From Verrucomicrobiales bacterium (lineage in GTDB: Bacteria > Verrucomicrobiota > Verrucomicrobiia > Limisphaerales > UBA1100), in NCBI GenBank assembly GCA_002718935.1, contig PBFV01000084.1, positions 1-27,058 on the forward strand: a stretch of 27,058 nt of DNA, given 5' to 3'. The stretch's first letter is position 1; every line of letters begins with the position of its first letter. This document shows, piece by piece, positions 15,573 through 23,950 of the stretch. Under the pieces are notes generated by a model that made no database searches, was not told where the DNA came from, and worked only from the letters and a program-made list of their open reading frames with translations. Position numbers and translations under genes: made by a program.

Positions 15573-15690
15573 GCGCGGGAGTATCCGCACGATCGCGTCT
15601 GCCGCAAGTGGAGGTAATTCACAAGTCATTCACGGCTTATGGCCATTCTCGACAGTCTCCCAAATCGAGGCTACCTTGCGTGCGTTGGCT

Positions 15691-16524
15691 ATGCTCGCCG
15701 AGTTCGTTTACTGTTATCTGCTCCGCCCGTGGCCCTTGCGGCAGATTACGAACTGGACCATTCGCCAGCTCCTCCCCAAGGAACTGCAGTTCGGCGACGC
15801 TACCGTGGTGCTCAATCCCCATGATCCCGTCGTCAGTGGCGCGTTGCGTTTTGGCGTGTATGAAAAGGCCGAGACGCGTTTTTTTGAAACGGCCTGCCGC
15901 GATGGCATGACCTTTCTCGATGTGGGCGCCAACATCGGTTACTACACCGCCCTTGCCACGCGCGCCGTTGGCCCCAATGGCCGCGTGATCGCCATCGAGC
16001 CCGATCCGGACAGCTACCGATATCTGGAGCAAACCATCGCCGCCAATGCCGTCGGCAATGTCCAATCGTTTGAGGTGGCCGCCTCGGATGCGCCGGCCAC
16101 GCTGCCACTCCATATTTCGGCTGACAACCGCGGTGACAATCGCCTCTATGCCTCCAGCGAAGATCGGCCGCAGGTGGAGGTGGAGGCCCGGCCACTGGAT
16201 GCGTTACTGCGGGAAAATAAAATAAACGCCGTCGATCTCATCAAGATCGATGTGCAGGGTTATGAACCCAAGGTAATCGCCGGTCTGCGGGAGATCATCA
16301 CCGCCTCCCCCACGCTCACATTGCTCACCGAGTTCTGGCCGCAGGGCATTGCCGAGGCCGGTGGCGATGCGAATGATTTTTTGCAGACACTGCGCGAGCT
16401 GGGCCTCACGTTGCATGAATTGCGGCCGGACGGTTCGCTGGCGGAATTGACCGACGACGCGGATCTCATCGCCCGCCATCAAGGCCGCCGTTACACGAAT
16501 CTTGTTGGCCGCAAAAATGCATGA
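15691..16524 (+). CDS. FkbM-family SAM-dependent methyltransferase
   Basis: From the ATG at 15691 the protein has 277 residues. The SAM-binding core is clear: MTFLDVGANIGYYTALAT (motif I, ~73-90), VIAIEPDPDSYRYLEQTI (motif II, ~99-116) and DLIKIDVQGYEPKVIAGL (182-199), the FkbM family signature. FkbM enzymes O-methylate hydroxyls in polyketides, sugars or glycopeptidolipids, and genes of this type are frequent in surface-polysaccharide clusters. An in-frame TTG at 15676 has a GAGG sequence 5 nt upstream (15667-15670) and could be the true start; the frame also continues further upstream but would overlap purC on the other strand. The stop overlaps the next start (ATGA), tying it to the M20 and flippase genes. 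Confidence 0.85.
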   Translation: MLAEFVYCYLLRPWPLRQITNWTIRQLLPKELQFGDATVVLNPHDPVVSGALRFGVYEKAETRFFETACRDGMTFLDVGANIGYYTALATRAVGPNGRVIAIEPDPDSYRYLEQTIAANAVGNVQSFEVAASDAPATLPLHISADNRGDNRLYASSEDRPQVEVEARPLDALLRENKINAVDLIKIDVQGYEPKVIAGLREIITASPTLTLLTEFWPQGIAEAGGDANDFLQTLRELGLTLHELRPDGSLAELTDDADLIARHQGRRYTNLVGRKNA

Positions 16525-17645
16525 ACGCCGTCACCAAACTGCTTCGCGAACTGGTAGCCCGCCCCAGCATCAATCCGGCATTCGTCGATGATCCTGTTGT
16601 CAGCGGCGAGGAGCGGGTGGCCGAGTTGCTGATCGATCGCGCCCTCCAAGCCGGTCTGGATTTCCGACGCCAGCCGGTTTTGCCCGGACGCAAGAACCTG
16701 CTTGTGCGACTCACGCCGAGCGGCAAAGCGCAGCGCCGCATCATCCTTGCCCCGCACATGGATGTTGTGCCTGCGGAGGCGAATCAGTTTAAGCCGGTGA
16801 TCAAGAATGGCCGCCTGCACGGGCGGGGCGCGTGCGACACCAAGGGTAGCATGTCCGCTTTCTTTCAATCGCTTTGCGATGTAGCCAAGAGCGGCCGGCG
16901 GCCGCAGCAAACGGAGATTTTGTTCGTCGGCCTCGTGGATGAGGAATGCAACCAGGCCGGCTCACGCAAGTTTGCGCAGGCCGGCCCCAAGGGCGACCTG
17001 GCTGTCGCCGGTGAACCCACTCTGTTGCAAACCGTCACCGCCCACAAAGGCGACCTGTGGTGGCGACTGCACGCGCAAGGCAAGGCTGCGCATGGGGCCA
17101 CTCCGCATCTCGGCAAGAACGCCGTGCACACCATGGCCCGTGTGGTGGATGTGCTTGAAACTGAATACGCCAAGCAGCTTCGCCTGCAGTCACATCCCCT
17201 ACTCGGTAGCCCCACCTGCAATGTTGGCTTGATGCACGGCGGCACCCAGCCGAATATCGTGCCGGACGATGCTTGGATCGATATCGACCGTCGTACCCTT
17301 CCCGGCGAAACCGCCGCCGGAGTTTGGCGGGAGATCCGCACACTGCTCAAGAAACACGGCCTCAAGGCAACCTACACCGACCTCAAGGGCGTAGACAGCC
17401 CCGCGCTGGAGACAGATCCCAACCTGCCCATTGTGCAGGAATTCCTCCGGTCCTCGCGCCGCCGCAAAACTTTGGGCGTGCATTACTTCACCGACGCCGC
17501 CCCCATTGCCAGCGGCGGCACCCCGGCCATTGTGTTTGGTCCCGGCAACATCGCCCAAGCCCACACCGCCGACGAATGGCTCGACCTGAAGCAGCTCGAT
17601 CAGGCCACCGCCATCGTCACCCGATTTCTGCGCGTCCAGCCATGA
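16521..17645 (+). CDS. M20-family metal-dependent amidohydrolase (ArgE/DapE-like)
   Basis: The 374-residue protein has the bizinc M20 signature: APHMDVVP (H79, D81), GRGACDTKG (D106 bridging), V-D-E-E-C (E141 catalytic, E142 ligand), AGEPT (E165) and the late HTA histidine (H348). A dimerisation/lid domain lies at about 175-285 (TAHKGDLWWRLHAQGKAAHG...NIVPDDAWIDIDRR). The family includes acetylornithine deacetylase, succinyl-diaminopimelate desuccinylase and carboxypeptidases; ArgE/DapE cannot be separated by eye. It is locked by ATGA overlaps between an FkbM methyltransferase and a flippase, so removal of an acyl group from an amino sugar or peptide-linked glycan is an attractive but unproven role. 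An ordinary arginine or lysine pathway enzyme would be unexpected here. Confidence 0.87.
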   Translation: MNAVTKLLRELVARPSINPAFVDDPVVSGEERVAELLIDRALQAGLDFRRQPVLPGRKNLLVRLTPSGKAQRRIILAPHMDVVPAEANQFKPVIKNGRLHGRGACDTKGSMSAFFQSLCDVAKSGRRPQQTEILFVGLVDEECNQAGSRKFAQAGPKGDLAVAGEPTLLQTVTAHKGDLWWRLHAQGKAAHGATPHLGKNAVHTMARVVDVLETEYAKQLRLQSHPLLGSPTCNVGLMHGGTQPNIVPDDAWIDIDRRTLPGETAAGVWREIRTLLKKHGLKATYTDLKGVDSPALETDPNLPIVQEFLRSSRRRKTLGVHYFTDAAPIASGGTPAIVFGPGNIAQAHTADEWLDLKQLDQATAIVTRFLRVQP

Positions 17646-18997
17646 GCGAGGATACCAAAGCCAGCTTCCTGCGCCAAAGCGGCTGGATGGCCATTGCCAC
17701 CGCCATCGGCGGCGCGGCCTCATTCGCGGCACATATTTTTGCCAAAGACATGCCGAAAGAGGAATACGGCGGTTTCACGGCAATGCTGCAATTGCTCAAC
17801 CTCATCGCCATCCCGGCCATCGGCCTGCAGGCGGTGTTCGCGGTGAAGGCCGCTCAACGGAAAACTGAGGCAGACGACTTTCGCATGGCGCGCGAGCAAT
17901 GGGCCATTACCTTGGTCGTTTTGGCGCTAGCCGTGATGGTGTTCATCGTGGCCCGGCTCAACGGAGAGTCGCTGGTTAACGCCTTGAGCCTGCCCTCTTG
18001 GTGGGTGCTGGCCCTTACGTTGTGTGCCGGAATATTCGCGCTGCTCATGCCGATGATGTTCGGGGTGTTGCAGGGGCGGCAGAATTTTTTGTGGCTGGGC
18101 TGGGCGTTGCTGTCCCTAGGCGTTTTGCGGCTGGCGGCCATGGCGGGTTTGATCCGAACGCATGATGAAACGGCTATCAACGGCATGATCGCCGTGGCTG
18201 CGGGTTACGTGCTGGCCTTCGGCATGGCCCTCAGCACCGCCAAACTGCCGCGGCTGGAACCCGCCGAATGGCTGCCTTCGGTAACCCGAATTGACTGGCG
18301 CGACTTAACCAAACGATTTCTGCCGTTATCCATCGGCGGCGGCACAGTGATTTTCATGATGAGCGTGGACATGGTGGTGGTGCAGCGTTTTTTTGATGAA
18401 TCACAAACCGGATACTACGCGGCCGCGGGGATGATTGGCCGCGCGCTGATTTTTTTCGTTGGCCCCATGGTGGCGGTCATGTTTCCCAAGATTGTAAAGA
18501 GCCAAGCGGAACAAAAGCCCACGGACGTCCTGCGGTTCACCCTGCTGCTGACTGCCGGCCTTTGTGCAGTAGCAATCATTTTGGGAGTAACGGTGCCCGA
18601 TCTGCCCTTGCGTATGGTTTATGACGAGTCGTTTTTGAAAGCCACGCCGCTGGTACCGTGGTTCATCGCCGCCATGGCTCCGTTGGCGCTAACGGCCGTG
18701 CTGGTAAACAACATCCTCGCCCGATGCAAATCCAACAGCGTGTATCTACTGCTGGGAGTACCGGTTATTTACGGCGGGATGCTGTGGTTTGTCGGGCCGC
18801 AGATTGCCGATCAAACTGCCTCCGAATTTAATGTGCACGCGCACATTTCGATGGTCCAGCTAATCGGCATGGGCAATTTGTGTTTCCTCGCCTCGACAGT
18901 AATCCTCACTTGGGTGGTGAATCAGGAGGAGAAGCTTCGGCGGGCTCAGACTCCGCCGGATGAGAATCCTTTGCCGGACGAGGCGGAGGCGCATTGA
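17642..18997 (+). CDS. Polysaccharide/oligosaccharide flippase (MOP superfamily, Wzx-like)
   Basis: The start at 17642 overlaps the stop of the M20 gene (ATGA), giving 451 residues; the same frame is open further upstream but only inside the M20 gene. The protein is an integral membrane protein with about 12 hydrophobic segments, starting with WMAIATAIGGAASFAAHIFA, and the Wzx-like N-terminus in which a helix is followed by PKEEYGGFTAMLQLLNLIAIP. Further helices include LLLTAGLCAVAIILGVTV and LLLGVPVIYGGMLWFV. Wzx/MOP transporters flip lipid-linked oligosaccharides from the cytoplasmic to the periplasmic face. A short charged tail (EEKLRRAQTPPDENPLPDEAEAH) is encoded in the 92 nt that also encode the end of the opposite GT2 gene. 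A general MATE-type transporter is the alternative. Confidence 0.83.
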   Translation: MSEDTKASFLRQSGWMAIATAIGGAASFAAHIFAKDMPKEEYGGFTAMLQLLNLIAIPAIGLQAVFAVKAAQRKTEADDFRMAREQWAITLVVLALAVMVFIVARLNGESLVNALSLPSWWVLALTLCAGIFALLMPMMFGVLQGRQNFLWLGWALLSLGVLRLAAMAGLIRTHDETAINGMIAVAAGYVLAFGMALSTAKLPRLEPAEWLPSVTRIDWRDLTKRFLPLSIGGGTVIFMMSVDMVVVQRFFDESQTGYYAAAGMIGRALIFFVGPMVAVMFPKIVKSQAEQKPTDVLRFTLLLTAGLCAVAIILGVTVPDLPLRMVYDESFLKATPLVPWFIAAMAPLALTAVLVNNILARCKSNSVYLLLGVPVIYGGMLWFVGPQIADQTASEFNVHAHISMVQLIGMGNLCFLASTVILTWVVNQEEKLRRAQTPPDENPLPDEAEAH

Positions 18998-19799
18998 GGC
19001 GGAGATAGAGCCACGTTTCCAGCGGGCGCAACGGTCGCAGCCAGTTGTAAAATGGCGAGTGCACCAGACGCAAGCGCACGACCGAGAGAAACATCACTAA
19101 CGACACGCGCCACAGGTTAGCGGTCACCTTGGAGCCCAGCTGGTCGGTCCATTCGATGGGTACTTCCTTGATCGTGTAGCCGCGTTGCTTGAGCGACACG
19201 AGCAGGTTCACATCAAACGCCAAATCCGCGATACGCAGGCTCTCAAGAATCTCCTCCAACGCCTTGCGCCGCACGAGCTTGGCGGGACATTGCGTATCGG
19301 CGATGCCCAGCCAAAAGAGCAGCTCAACAATAGTGTGAAAGCCGCGGCTGAACACTCGCCGTAGCTTGGTTTGGCTCTGGTGCAACACGGAACCGGGCAG
19401 CCAGCGCGAGCCGATCACGCAATCGGCCTCGCCGGCTGCACAATGCTTGATCAGCTCATGAAACGCCTTGGCTGGAGTGGCGCCGTCGGCATCCACGTAG
19501 CCGGTCAACACCGCCTCAGCTTCGGTCGCCTTTTTGAATCCCTCGATCAAGGCGCCGCCCTTGCCGATTGGTTCCTCGAAATTGAGCGGCTCAATTTCCT
19601 GAAACTCCTCGGCCACTTTCTCAACAACGCCCAGTGTGTCATCGCGGCAGCCGTTAAGCACTACCACCGCACGGAATTCGCCTTTGTAATGTTCCCGAAA
19701 ATACTTAGCGTAATCGCGCAACACAGGCCCGATGCGTTCTTCCTCGTTGTAAGCGGGGATGAGCAGCAGCACGCTGAGTTGGGTTTGCGCGTCGGCCAT
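18906..19799 (-). CDS. GT2 glycosyltransferase, dolichyl/polyprenyl-phosphate sugar transferase-like
   Basis: The 297-residue protein has the GT-A fold motifs of family 2: LLIPAYNEEERI near residue 13, VVLNGCRDDT, the donor-binding DADG (103-106), CVIGSRWLPGS, and DTQCPAKLVRRKAL (168-181), a pattern typical of dolichyl-phosphate beta-glucosyltransferase (Alg5) and bacterial relatives. These load a sugar onto a polyprenyl-phosphate carrier at the inner membrane. A hydrophobic stretch (W-R-V-S-L-V-M-F-L-S-V-V, ~230-242) may anchor it. The start overlaps the priA stop by one base (TAATG). Its Pro/Ser/Glu-rich last ~30 residues are encoded antisense to the flippase tail. With the flippase it probably contributes to one surface-glycan pathway. 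Confidence 0.86.
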   Translation of the reverse strand: MADAQTQLSVLLLIPAYNEEERIGPVLRDYAKYFREHYKGEFRAVVVLNGCRDDTLGVVEKVAEEFQEIEPLNFEEPIGKGGALIEGFKKATEAEAVLTGYVDADGATPAKAFHELIKHCAAGEADCVIGSRWLPGSVLHQSQTKLRRVFSRGFHTIVELLFWLGIADTQCPAKLVRRKALEEILESLRIADLAFDVNLLVSLKQRGYTIKEVPIEWTDQLGSKVTANLWRVSLVMFLSVVRLRLVHSPFYNWLRPLRPLETWLYLRLNAPPPRPAKDSHPAESEPAEASPPDSPPK

Positions 19800-22006
19800 T
19801 ACAGAAGGTTCACGGGATCAATGTCGATGGTCAAGGTCACGTCATCGGGAAAGCTCAAGCCGGCCGCAATAACAGCCAGTTGCCGACTCAATTCGCTCAT
19901 GCGGCCGGTGCGCAGCATGAGTTGGTAGCGATAAAATGTCTCCGCCCGCAAAAGGGGGGCCGGGGCCGGGCCGGAGATTTGCAAATCAGTGATCGTATCG
20001 GTCACCGGTTCGATCTGTTTTTTGACGTGCTCGGCCGAGAACGAAACTTTCTCCTCACTGCGCCCACGCAACGTGAGAATGGCAGCTCGAGTAAAGGGCG
20101 GATACCGCAGTTGCTCGCGAAACTCCATTTCGGCCTCGAAGTAGCCTTCATAATCGTGCCGGCGAGAAAACTGGATCGCCGGGTGTACCGGTGAAAAAGT
20201 CTGCACCACCACCTCTCCCTCCACCTCGCCGCGGCCGGCACGTCCGGCCACTTGAGTGAGTAGCTGAAAAGTGCGTTCGCCTGCACGGAAATCTGCCAGA
20301 TGCAAACCGGTATCGGCATACACGATGCCAACCAGCGTCACGCGAGGAAAGTGCAAGCCCTTGGCAATCATTTGGGTGCCCACGAGGATGTCGATTTTAC
20401 CCCGCCGAAAGTCGCCGAGGATGCGCCGGTAATCATCCTTACGCTTGAGCGCATCCGAATCCATGCGGGTGACATTCGCGCGTGGGAAGAGTTTGCGCAG
20501 CACATCCTCCACCTTCTCCGTACCCAGCCCGTGAAAGCGGATTTTGGGCGAGCCGCAGCGTTCGCCCGGACACCGCCGCGGCGCCGCCGTACCATGCCCA
20601 CACACGTGGCAGCGCAAAAACTGCTCCCGCCGATGGTACGTAAGCGAAAGGCTACAGTTTGGGCACTCAGCCACGAACCCACAATCCGGACACTGCATTG
20701 AGGTGGCAAACCCACGCCGGTTTAGGAACAAGATCGTCTGCTCGCCCTGCTCCAGCCGGTTGTGAATTGCTTCTTTCAGTCGCTGCGAAAAAATTGGCGG
20801 ACCCTGATCACCCTTGGATTTCTCCGTGCGCATATCCTGCACGCGCACCAGCGGCATCTGTTTATCGTCCGCGCGCGAGGGCATTTCCAGCAATTGATAC
20901 CGGCCGCGCTGCGCGTTGTGATAACTCTCCATTGAGGGAGTGGCCGAGCCCAGCACGACCGTGGCGCCCTCGCGCTGGCCGCGCACTACCGCCACATCAC
21001 GCGCGTGGTAGCGGGGCGATTCCTCCTGCTTATAGGAATGCTCGTGCTCCTCATCCACAATGATCAAACCGAGCGGTTCCACCGGCGCAAAAATTGCCGA
21101 GCGCGCGCCGATCACGATCTTCGCGCGGCCCTGCCGGATCTTGTGCCATTCGTCGTGCCGTTCGCCGGCCGAGAGATGACTGTGCAATACCGCTACCAGA
21201 GTCTTGAGCGGCCCCGAGCTGAACCGCGCCTTGAAACGCTCCACCGTCTGAGGCGTCAGCGAAATCTCCGGCACCAGCACAATCGCTCCCTTGCCCTGCT
21301 CCAACGCCGCCGCAATTGCCTGCAAGTAAACCTCTGTCTTTCCACTGCCGGTCACGCCGTGCAACAGGAAAAATTTTCCCGGCTGATCATTAATCGCCTC
21401 CAACGCCACCGCTTGTTCGGCGTTGAGCGTCAGGGGCTGGGTAGGCACGATCTCCTCATTGGCATAGGGATCGCGCTCAGAAATTTGCGGGGCAATTTCA
21501 ATCAAGCCCTTGTCCTCGAGCTTGCGGACGGTTGGCGCGGTTGTGCCGGTAATTTGCAACAGCTCCTGCAACGGCAACGAGCGGTTTTCCTCGATCACCT
21601 GATAGACCTCCAGCTGGCGTTTGGTCAGTTCACCCACGCCGTCATCGCCCGGCAACAGCCGCACGTGAAGCCGTTCGCGCCAGCCTTCCTGCTCCTTGCG
21701 CACCGCATCGGGCAGCACACTCTTGAGGGCGGTCTCCGTTGCGCAGCAATAATACTCGGCAATCCAGCGGGCCAATTCGAGCACTCGCGGTGTCACCAGC
21801 GACTGCGCGCCAATGATTTTGGCGATGGGCTTAAGTGCGTCGTAATCCGATTGTTCAGCCAAACCGGTCACGCACCCGAGCACCTGTCGGTGGCCGAAAG
21901 GCACCTTCACACGCGTGCCCACCTCCACCCGGCCTTCCAGTTCAGGCGGGATCAGGTAGTCAAACTCCCTACGCAGGGCGATTTCCAATGTGACACGCGC
22001 GACCAC
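19799..22006 (-). CDS. priA: Primosomal protein N' (replication restart helicase PriA)
   Basis: PriA reloads the replisome at stalled forks. The 735-residue protein has the standard order: 3'-DNA-binding N-terminal domain (VARVTLEIALRREFDYLIP), winged-helix region (~120-175), Walker A GVTGSGKT (217-224), DEEH box (318-321), GSATPS motif (353-358), and a zinc module with eight cysteines (439, 442, 448, 451, 466, 469, 479, 484) that are all present. Helicase motifs V-VI are visible as TQMIAKGLHFP and QVAGRAGRG, and the C-terminal domain contains YPPFTRAAIL. The start is GTG at 22006. The GT2 gene begins at its stop codon, so a glycan gene is coupled to replication restart. The lytic transglycosylase gene diverges 89 nt away. 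Confidence 0.96.
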   Translation of the reverse strand: MVARVTLEIALRREFDYLIPPELEGRVEVGTRVKVPFGHRQVLGCVTGLAEQSDYDALKPIAKIIGAQSLVTPRVLELARWIAEYYCCATETALKSVLPDAVRKEQEGWRERLHVRLLPGDDGVGELTKRQLEVYQVIEENRSLPLQELLQITGTTAPTVRKLEDKGLIEIAPQISERDPYANEEIVPTQPLTLNAEQAVALEAINDQPGKFFLLHGVTGSGKTEVYLQAIAAALEQGKGAIVLVPEISLTPQTVERFKARFSSGPLKTLVAVLHSHLSAGERHDEWHKIRQGRAKIVIGARSAIFAPVEPLGLIIVDEEHEHSYKQEESPRYHARDVAVVRGQREGATVVLGSATPSMESYHNAQRGRYQLLEMPSRADDKQMPLVRVQDMRTEKSKGDQGPPIFSQRLKEAIHNRLEQGEQTILFLNRRGFATSMQCPDCGFVAECPNCSLSLTYHRREQFLRCHVCGHGTAAPRRCPGERCGSPKIRFHGLGTEKVEDVLRKLFPRANVTRMDSDALKRKDDYRRILGDFRRGKIDILVGTQMIAKGLHFPRVTLVGIVYADTGLHLADFRAGERTFQLLTQVAGRAGRGEVEGEVVVQTFSPVHPAIQFSRRHDYEGYFEAEMEFREQLRYPPFTRAAILTLRGRSEEKVSFSAEHVKKQIEPVTDTITDLQISGPAPAPLLRAETFYRYQLMLRTGRMSELSRQLAVIAAGLSFPDDVTLTIDIDPVNLL

Positions 22007-22095
22007 GCCCCACCCTCGCGGTCCCGTTCCACCGGTGAAAGACTAATGAATTAACAGACCTCGACGCCTCCAAGACATTCGCCTAAAACGGGCGC

Positions 22096-22662
22096 ATGAA
22101 GTCGAAGTCCCGCCCCTGGTTGCCAATCGCCATTGCGATTGCGGCTATCGGCAGCGGCGGCGTTTGGTGGTGGCAAGCGCGGCATTCGCAAAGCCATGAC
22201 GAAATTATCCAGGCCGCTGGCGGCATTTATGAGATGGATCCGGCCGTCATCAAGGCTGTGATTTGGCGCGAGAGCCGGTTCAAGGAAGATGCCCGTGGCG
22301 CGGCCGGTGAACTGGGCCTCATGCAGATTCGGGACGCCGCCGCCAACGAATGGGCCAAGGCGGAGAAAATTAGGAACTTTCATCACGGGCACCTGATCAA
22401 TGCCAAGAGCAACGTGCTGGCCGGCACGTGGTATTTGAAAAAATGGCTGAAACGCGCGCCGCACCCAGACAACCCGCTGCCCTTCGCGCTGGCCGCCTAC
22501 AATGCCGGCCCCGGCAAAGCGCGTGAGTGGGCCAAGGACACCAATAGCAGCACGCAGTTTATCGAGCGGATCGACTATCCGGCCACGAAGGACTATGTGC
22601 TTTCCGTTCAGGAAAAGGCGGCCGAGTACCGCGCCAGCACGGCACACCCGGCAAAAGATTAA
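22096..22662 (+). CDS. Membrane-anchored lytic transglycosylase (SLT domain)
   Basis: The 188-residue protein has an N-terminal signal-anchor (WLPIAIAIAAIGSGGVWWW, ~8-26) followed by a short linker and an SLT domain (~35-185). The catalytic glutamate is E59 in AVIWRESRFKEDARG; GELGLMQI (71-78) and LAAYNAGPGKAREW (132-145) are the other two family blocks. Lytic transglycosylases cleave the MurNAc-GlcNAc bond of peptidoglycan, forming 1,6-anhydro products, in the periplasm. At this length it is a minimal single-domain enzyme without extra binding modules. Its TAA overlaps the TAA of the opposite acyltransferase gene in the palindrome TTAA. Confidence 0.9.
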   Translation: MKSKSRPWLPIAIAIAAIGSGGVWWWQARHSQSHDEIIQAAGGIYEMDPAVIKAVIWRESRFKEDARGAAGELGLMQIRDAAANEWAKAEKIRNFHHGHLINAKSNVLAGTWYLKKWLKRAPHPDNPLPFALAAYNAGPGKAREWAKDTNSSTQFIERIDYPATKDYVLSVQEKAAEYRASTAHPAKD

Positions 22663-23345
22663 TCGATCGTCAAGTCGCGCAGCCGCCGTTCCACAGTAGC
22701 GCGCGCCTCTTCCAAAACAGCCTCGTCCGCATCACGCGCTACCCGCACGGATTCGCCCACTTGAATTTCGCACCGCGCAAACGGCAACGGCACCTGAAAC
22801 GCATCCCAGCTGCGCAGCTCTTTCCGGGAAAATATCTGCGCGCTCACCGGCACAATCGGGTGCCCTGACACCCGCGCCAACTGGACTACGCCCGGCTGCA
22901 CCTCATACTTGGGTCCACGCGGGCCGTCGGGCGTCACCGCAAGGTCATAGCCGCGCCGCGCCACTCGCGCCATTTCCAGCAGTGCCTGCGGTCCGCGCCG
23001 ACTCGTGGAACCGCGCACCGGGTGCACGCCGTAATGCTCCATGAAACGCGCCAGCATCGCGCCGTCCTTGCTCGCGCTCACCAAGGTGGCCAGCCTCCGG
23101 TGCGGCTGCCGGCCGAGCAGTACGTTGCGGTGGATCGGCATCGTTAATGCCAGACGATTGTGCCACACGGCGAAGATCACCGGGCCGGGTTCCACTTCGC
23201 GCGCCCAGCCGTCGTCGAGAAAATGAAAACGCCACGTCGCTGCCAGGCCGCGCAGGAGGGTGCACGCGCCGGCCACCGCCAGTTCCCCGTGCCATTTCAG
23301 CCGATGCGGCTCAACCACCTGCGATGACGCCGCCTTCGCGCTCAT
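22659..23345 (-). CDS. DUF374-type lysophospholipid acyltransferase family protein
   Basis: The 228-residue protein resembles the DUF374 branch of the LPLAT superfamily. It has the active-site region FAVWHNRLAL (58-67, where WHNR replaces the usual HxxxxD start), VSASKDGAMLARFMEHYG, VRGSTSRRGPQALLEM and TPDGPRGPKYEVQPGVVQLA (138-157). Related proteins transfer acyl chains to glycerolipids or, in some bacteria, to lipid A precursors, at the inner face of the membrane. A stretch at ~21-37 (E-L-A-V-A-G-A-C-T-L-L-R-G-L-A-A-T) may associate with the membrane. It starts inside the ruvA stop (ATGA), so its expression is tied to the ruvC-ruvA operon. Lipid A secondary acylation is possible but not shown. 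Confidence 0.86.
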   Translation of the reverse strand: MSAKAASSQVVEPHRLKWHGELAVAGACTLLRGLAATWRFHFLDDGWAREVEPGPVIFAVWHNRLALTMPIHRNVLLGRQPHRRLATLVSASKDGAMLARFMEHYGVHPVRGSTSRRGPQALLEMARVARRGYDLAVTPDGPRGPKYEVQPGVVQLARVSGHPIVPVSAQIFSRKELRSWDAFQVPLPFARCEIQVGESVRVARDADEAVLEEARATVERRLRDLTID

Positions 23346-23941
23346 TTGCCCTTTTGCAATGCCGCGCGCACCAATTCGTCCACAGGCTTGTCCGGCCCCA
23401 GCATGGCCGCCGCCGCGCGAATGGCCTCCTGAGCGTCCTTGGGCTTGGAGCCCAGCGCGATCAAGGCCGCCTCGGCATCAGCCAGCTTTTGGTCATCGGC
23501 AGACTTGGCGGAAGCGGAGCCGGGCTCCACCGGTTCATCGCCCAGCTTGTCTTTCAGCTCAACCACGATTCGCTCCGCGGTTTTTTTGCCCACGCCACTG
23601 ATACTCGAGAGCGCCTTGACATCACCTTCGGCGACCGCCGCACGCAGCGAAGCCGCCGTGGTGCCGCTCAAAACATTCAACGCAATCTTCGGCCCAATGC
23701 CGCTCACATGGCGAATCAGCAGGCGAAACAAATCGCGCTCACCGTCGGTCATGAACCCGTAAAGCACATGGGCATCATCACGGATCGAAAGATGCGTCAG
23801 CAGTTTCACTTCGCCGCCGGGCACCGGCAGTTTGTCGAAGGATGACAGCGGAATGAAAACCTCATACCCCACGCCGGCCGCCTCCACCACCACCTGCGTG
23901 GGCAGCGCCTCGGCAAGTGTTCCTCGTAGATAACCAATCAT
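23342..23941 (-). CDS. ruvA: Holliday junction branch migration protein RuvA
   Basis: RuvA binds Holliday junctions as a tetramer and loads the RuvB motor. The 199-residue protein has the expected three parts: an OB-fold N-domain (MIGYLRGTL...VEAAGVGYEVFIPLSS), two helix-hairpin-helix motifs (HVSGIGPKIALNVLSG and SISGVGKKTAERIVVELKDKLG), and after a flexible linker (~134-150) a C-terminal RuvB-contacting helical domain (AEAALIALGSKPKDAQEAIRAA). Length and order are standard. It starts 9 nt after the ruvC stop and overlaps the acyltransferase start. ruvB is not in this window. Confidence 0.95.
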   Translation of the reverse strand: MIGYLRGTLAEALPTQVVVEAAGVGYEVFIPLSSFDKLPVPGGEVKLLTHLSIRDDAHVLYGFMTDGERDLFRLLIRHVSGIGPKIALNVLSGTTAASLRAAVAEGDVKALSSISGVGKKTAERIVVELKDKLGDEPVEPGSASAKSADDQKLADAEAALIALGSKPKDAQEAIRAAAAMLGPDKPVDELVRAALQKGK

Positions 23942-23950
23942 GCGCGCCGT

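Noticed and set aside
15490..15690. Upstream in-frame extension of the FkbM protein
   Set aside because: It would overlap the purC start on the opposite strand and has Ser/Gly-rich sequence unlike the family.
17273..17641. Upstream in-frame extension of the flippase
   Set aside because: It lies wholly within the M20 coding sequence, translates to a basic R/H/P-rich string, and the ATGA junction at 17642 is a better start.
21005..22054. A 349-codon open frame on the plus strand opposite priA
   Set aside because: It is the complement of a complete, well-conserved PriA. The translation is R/Q/L/H-rich without domains.
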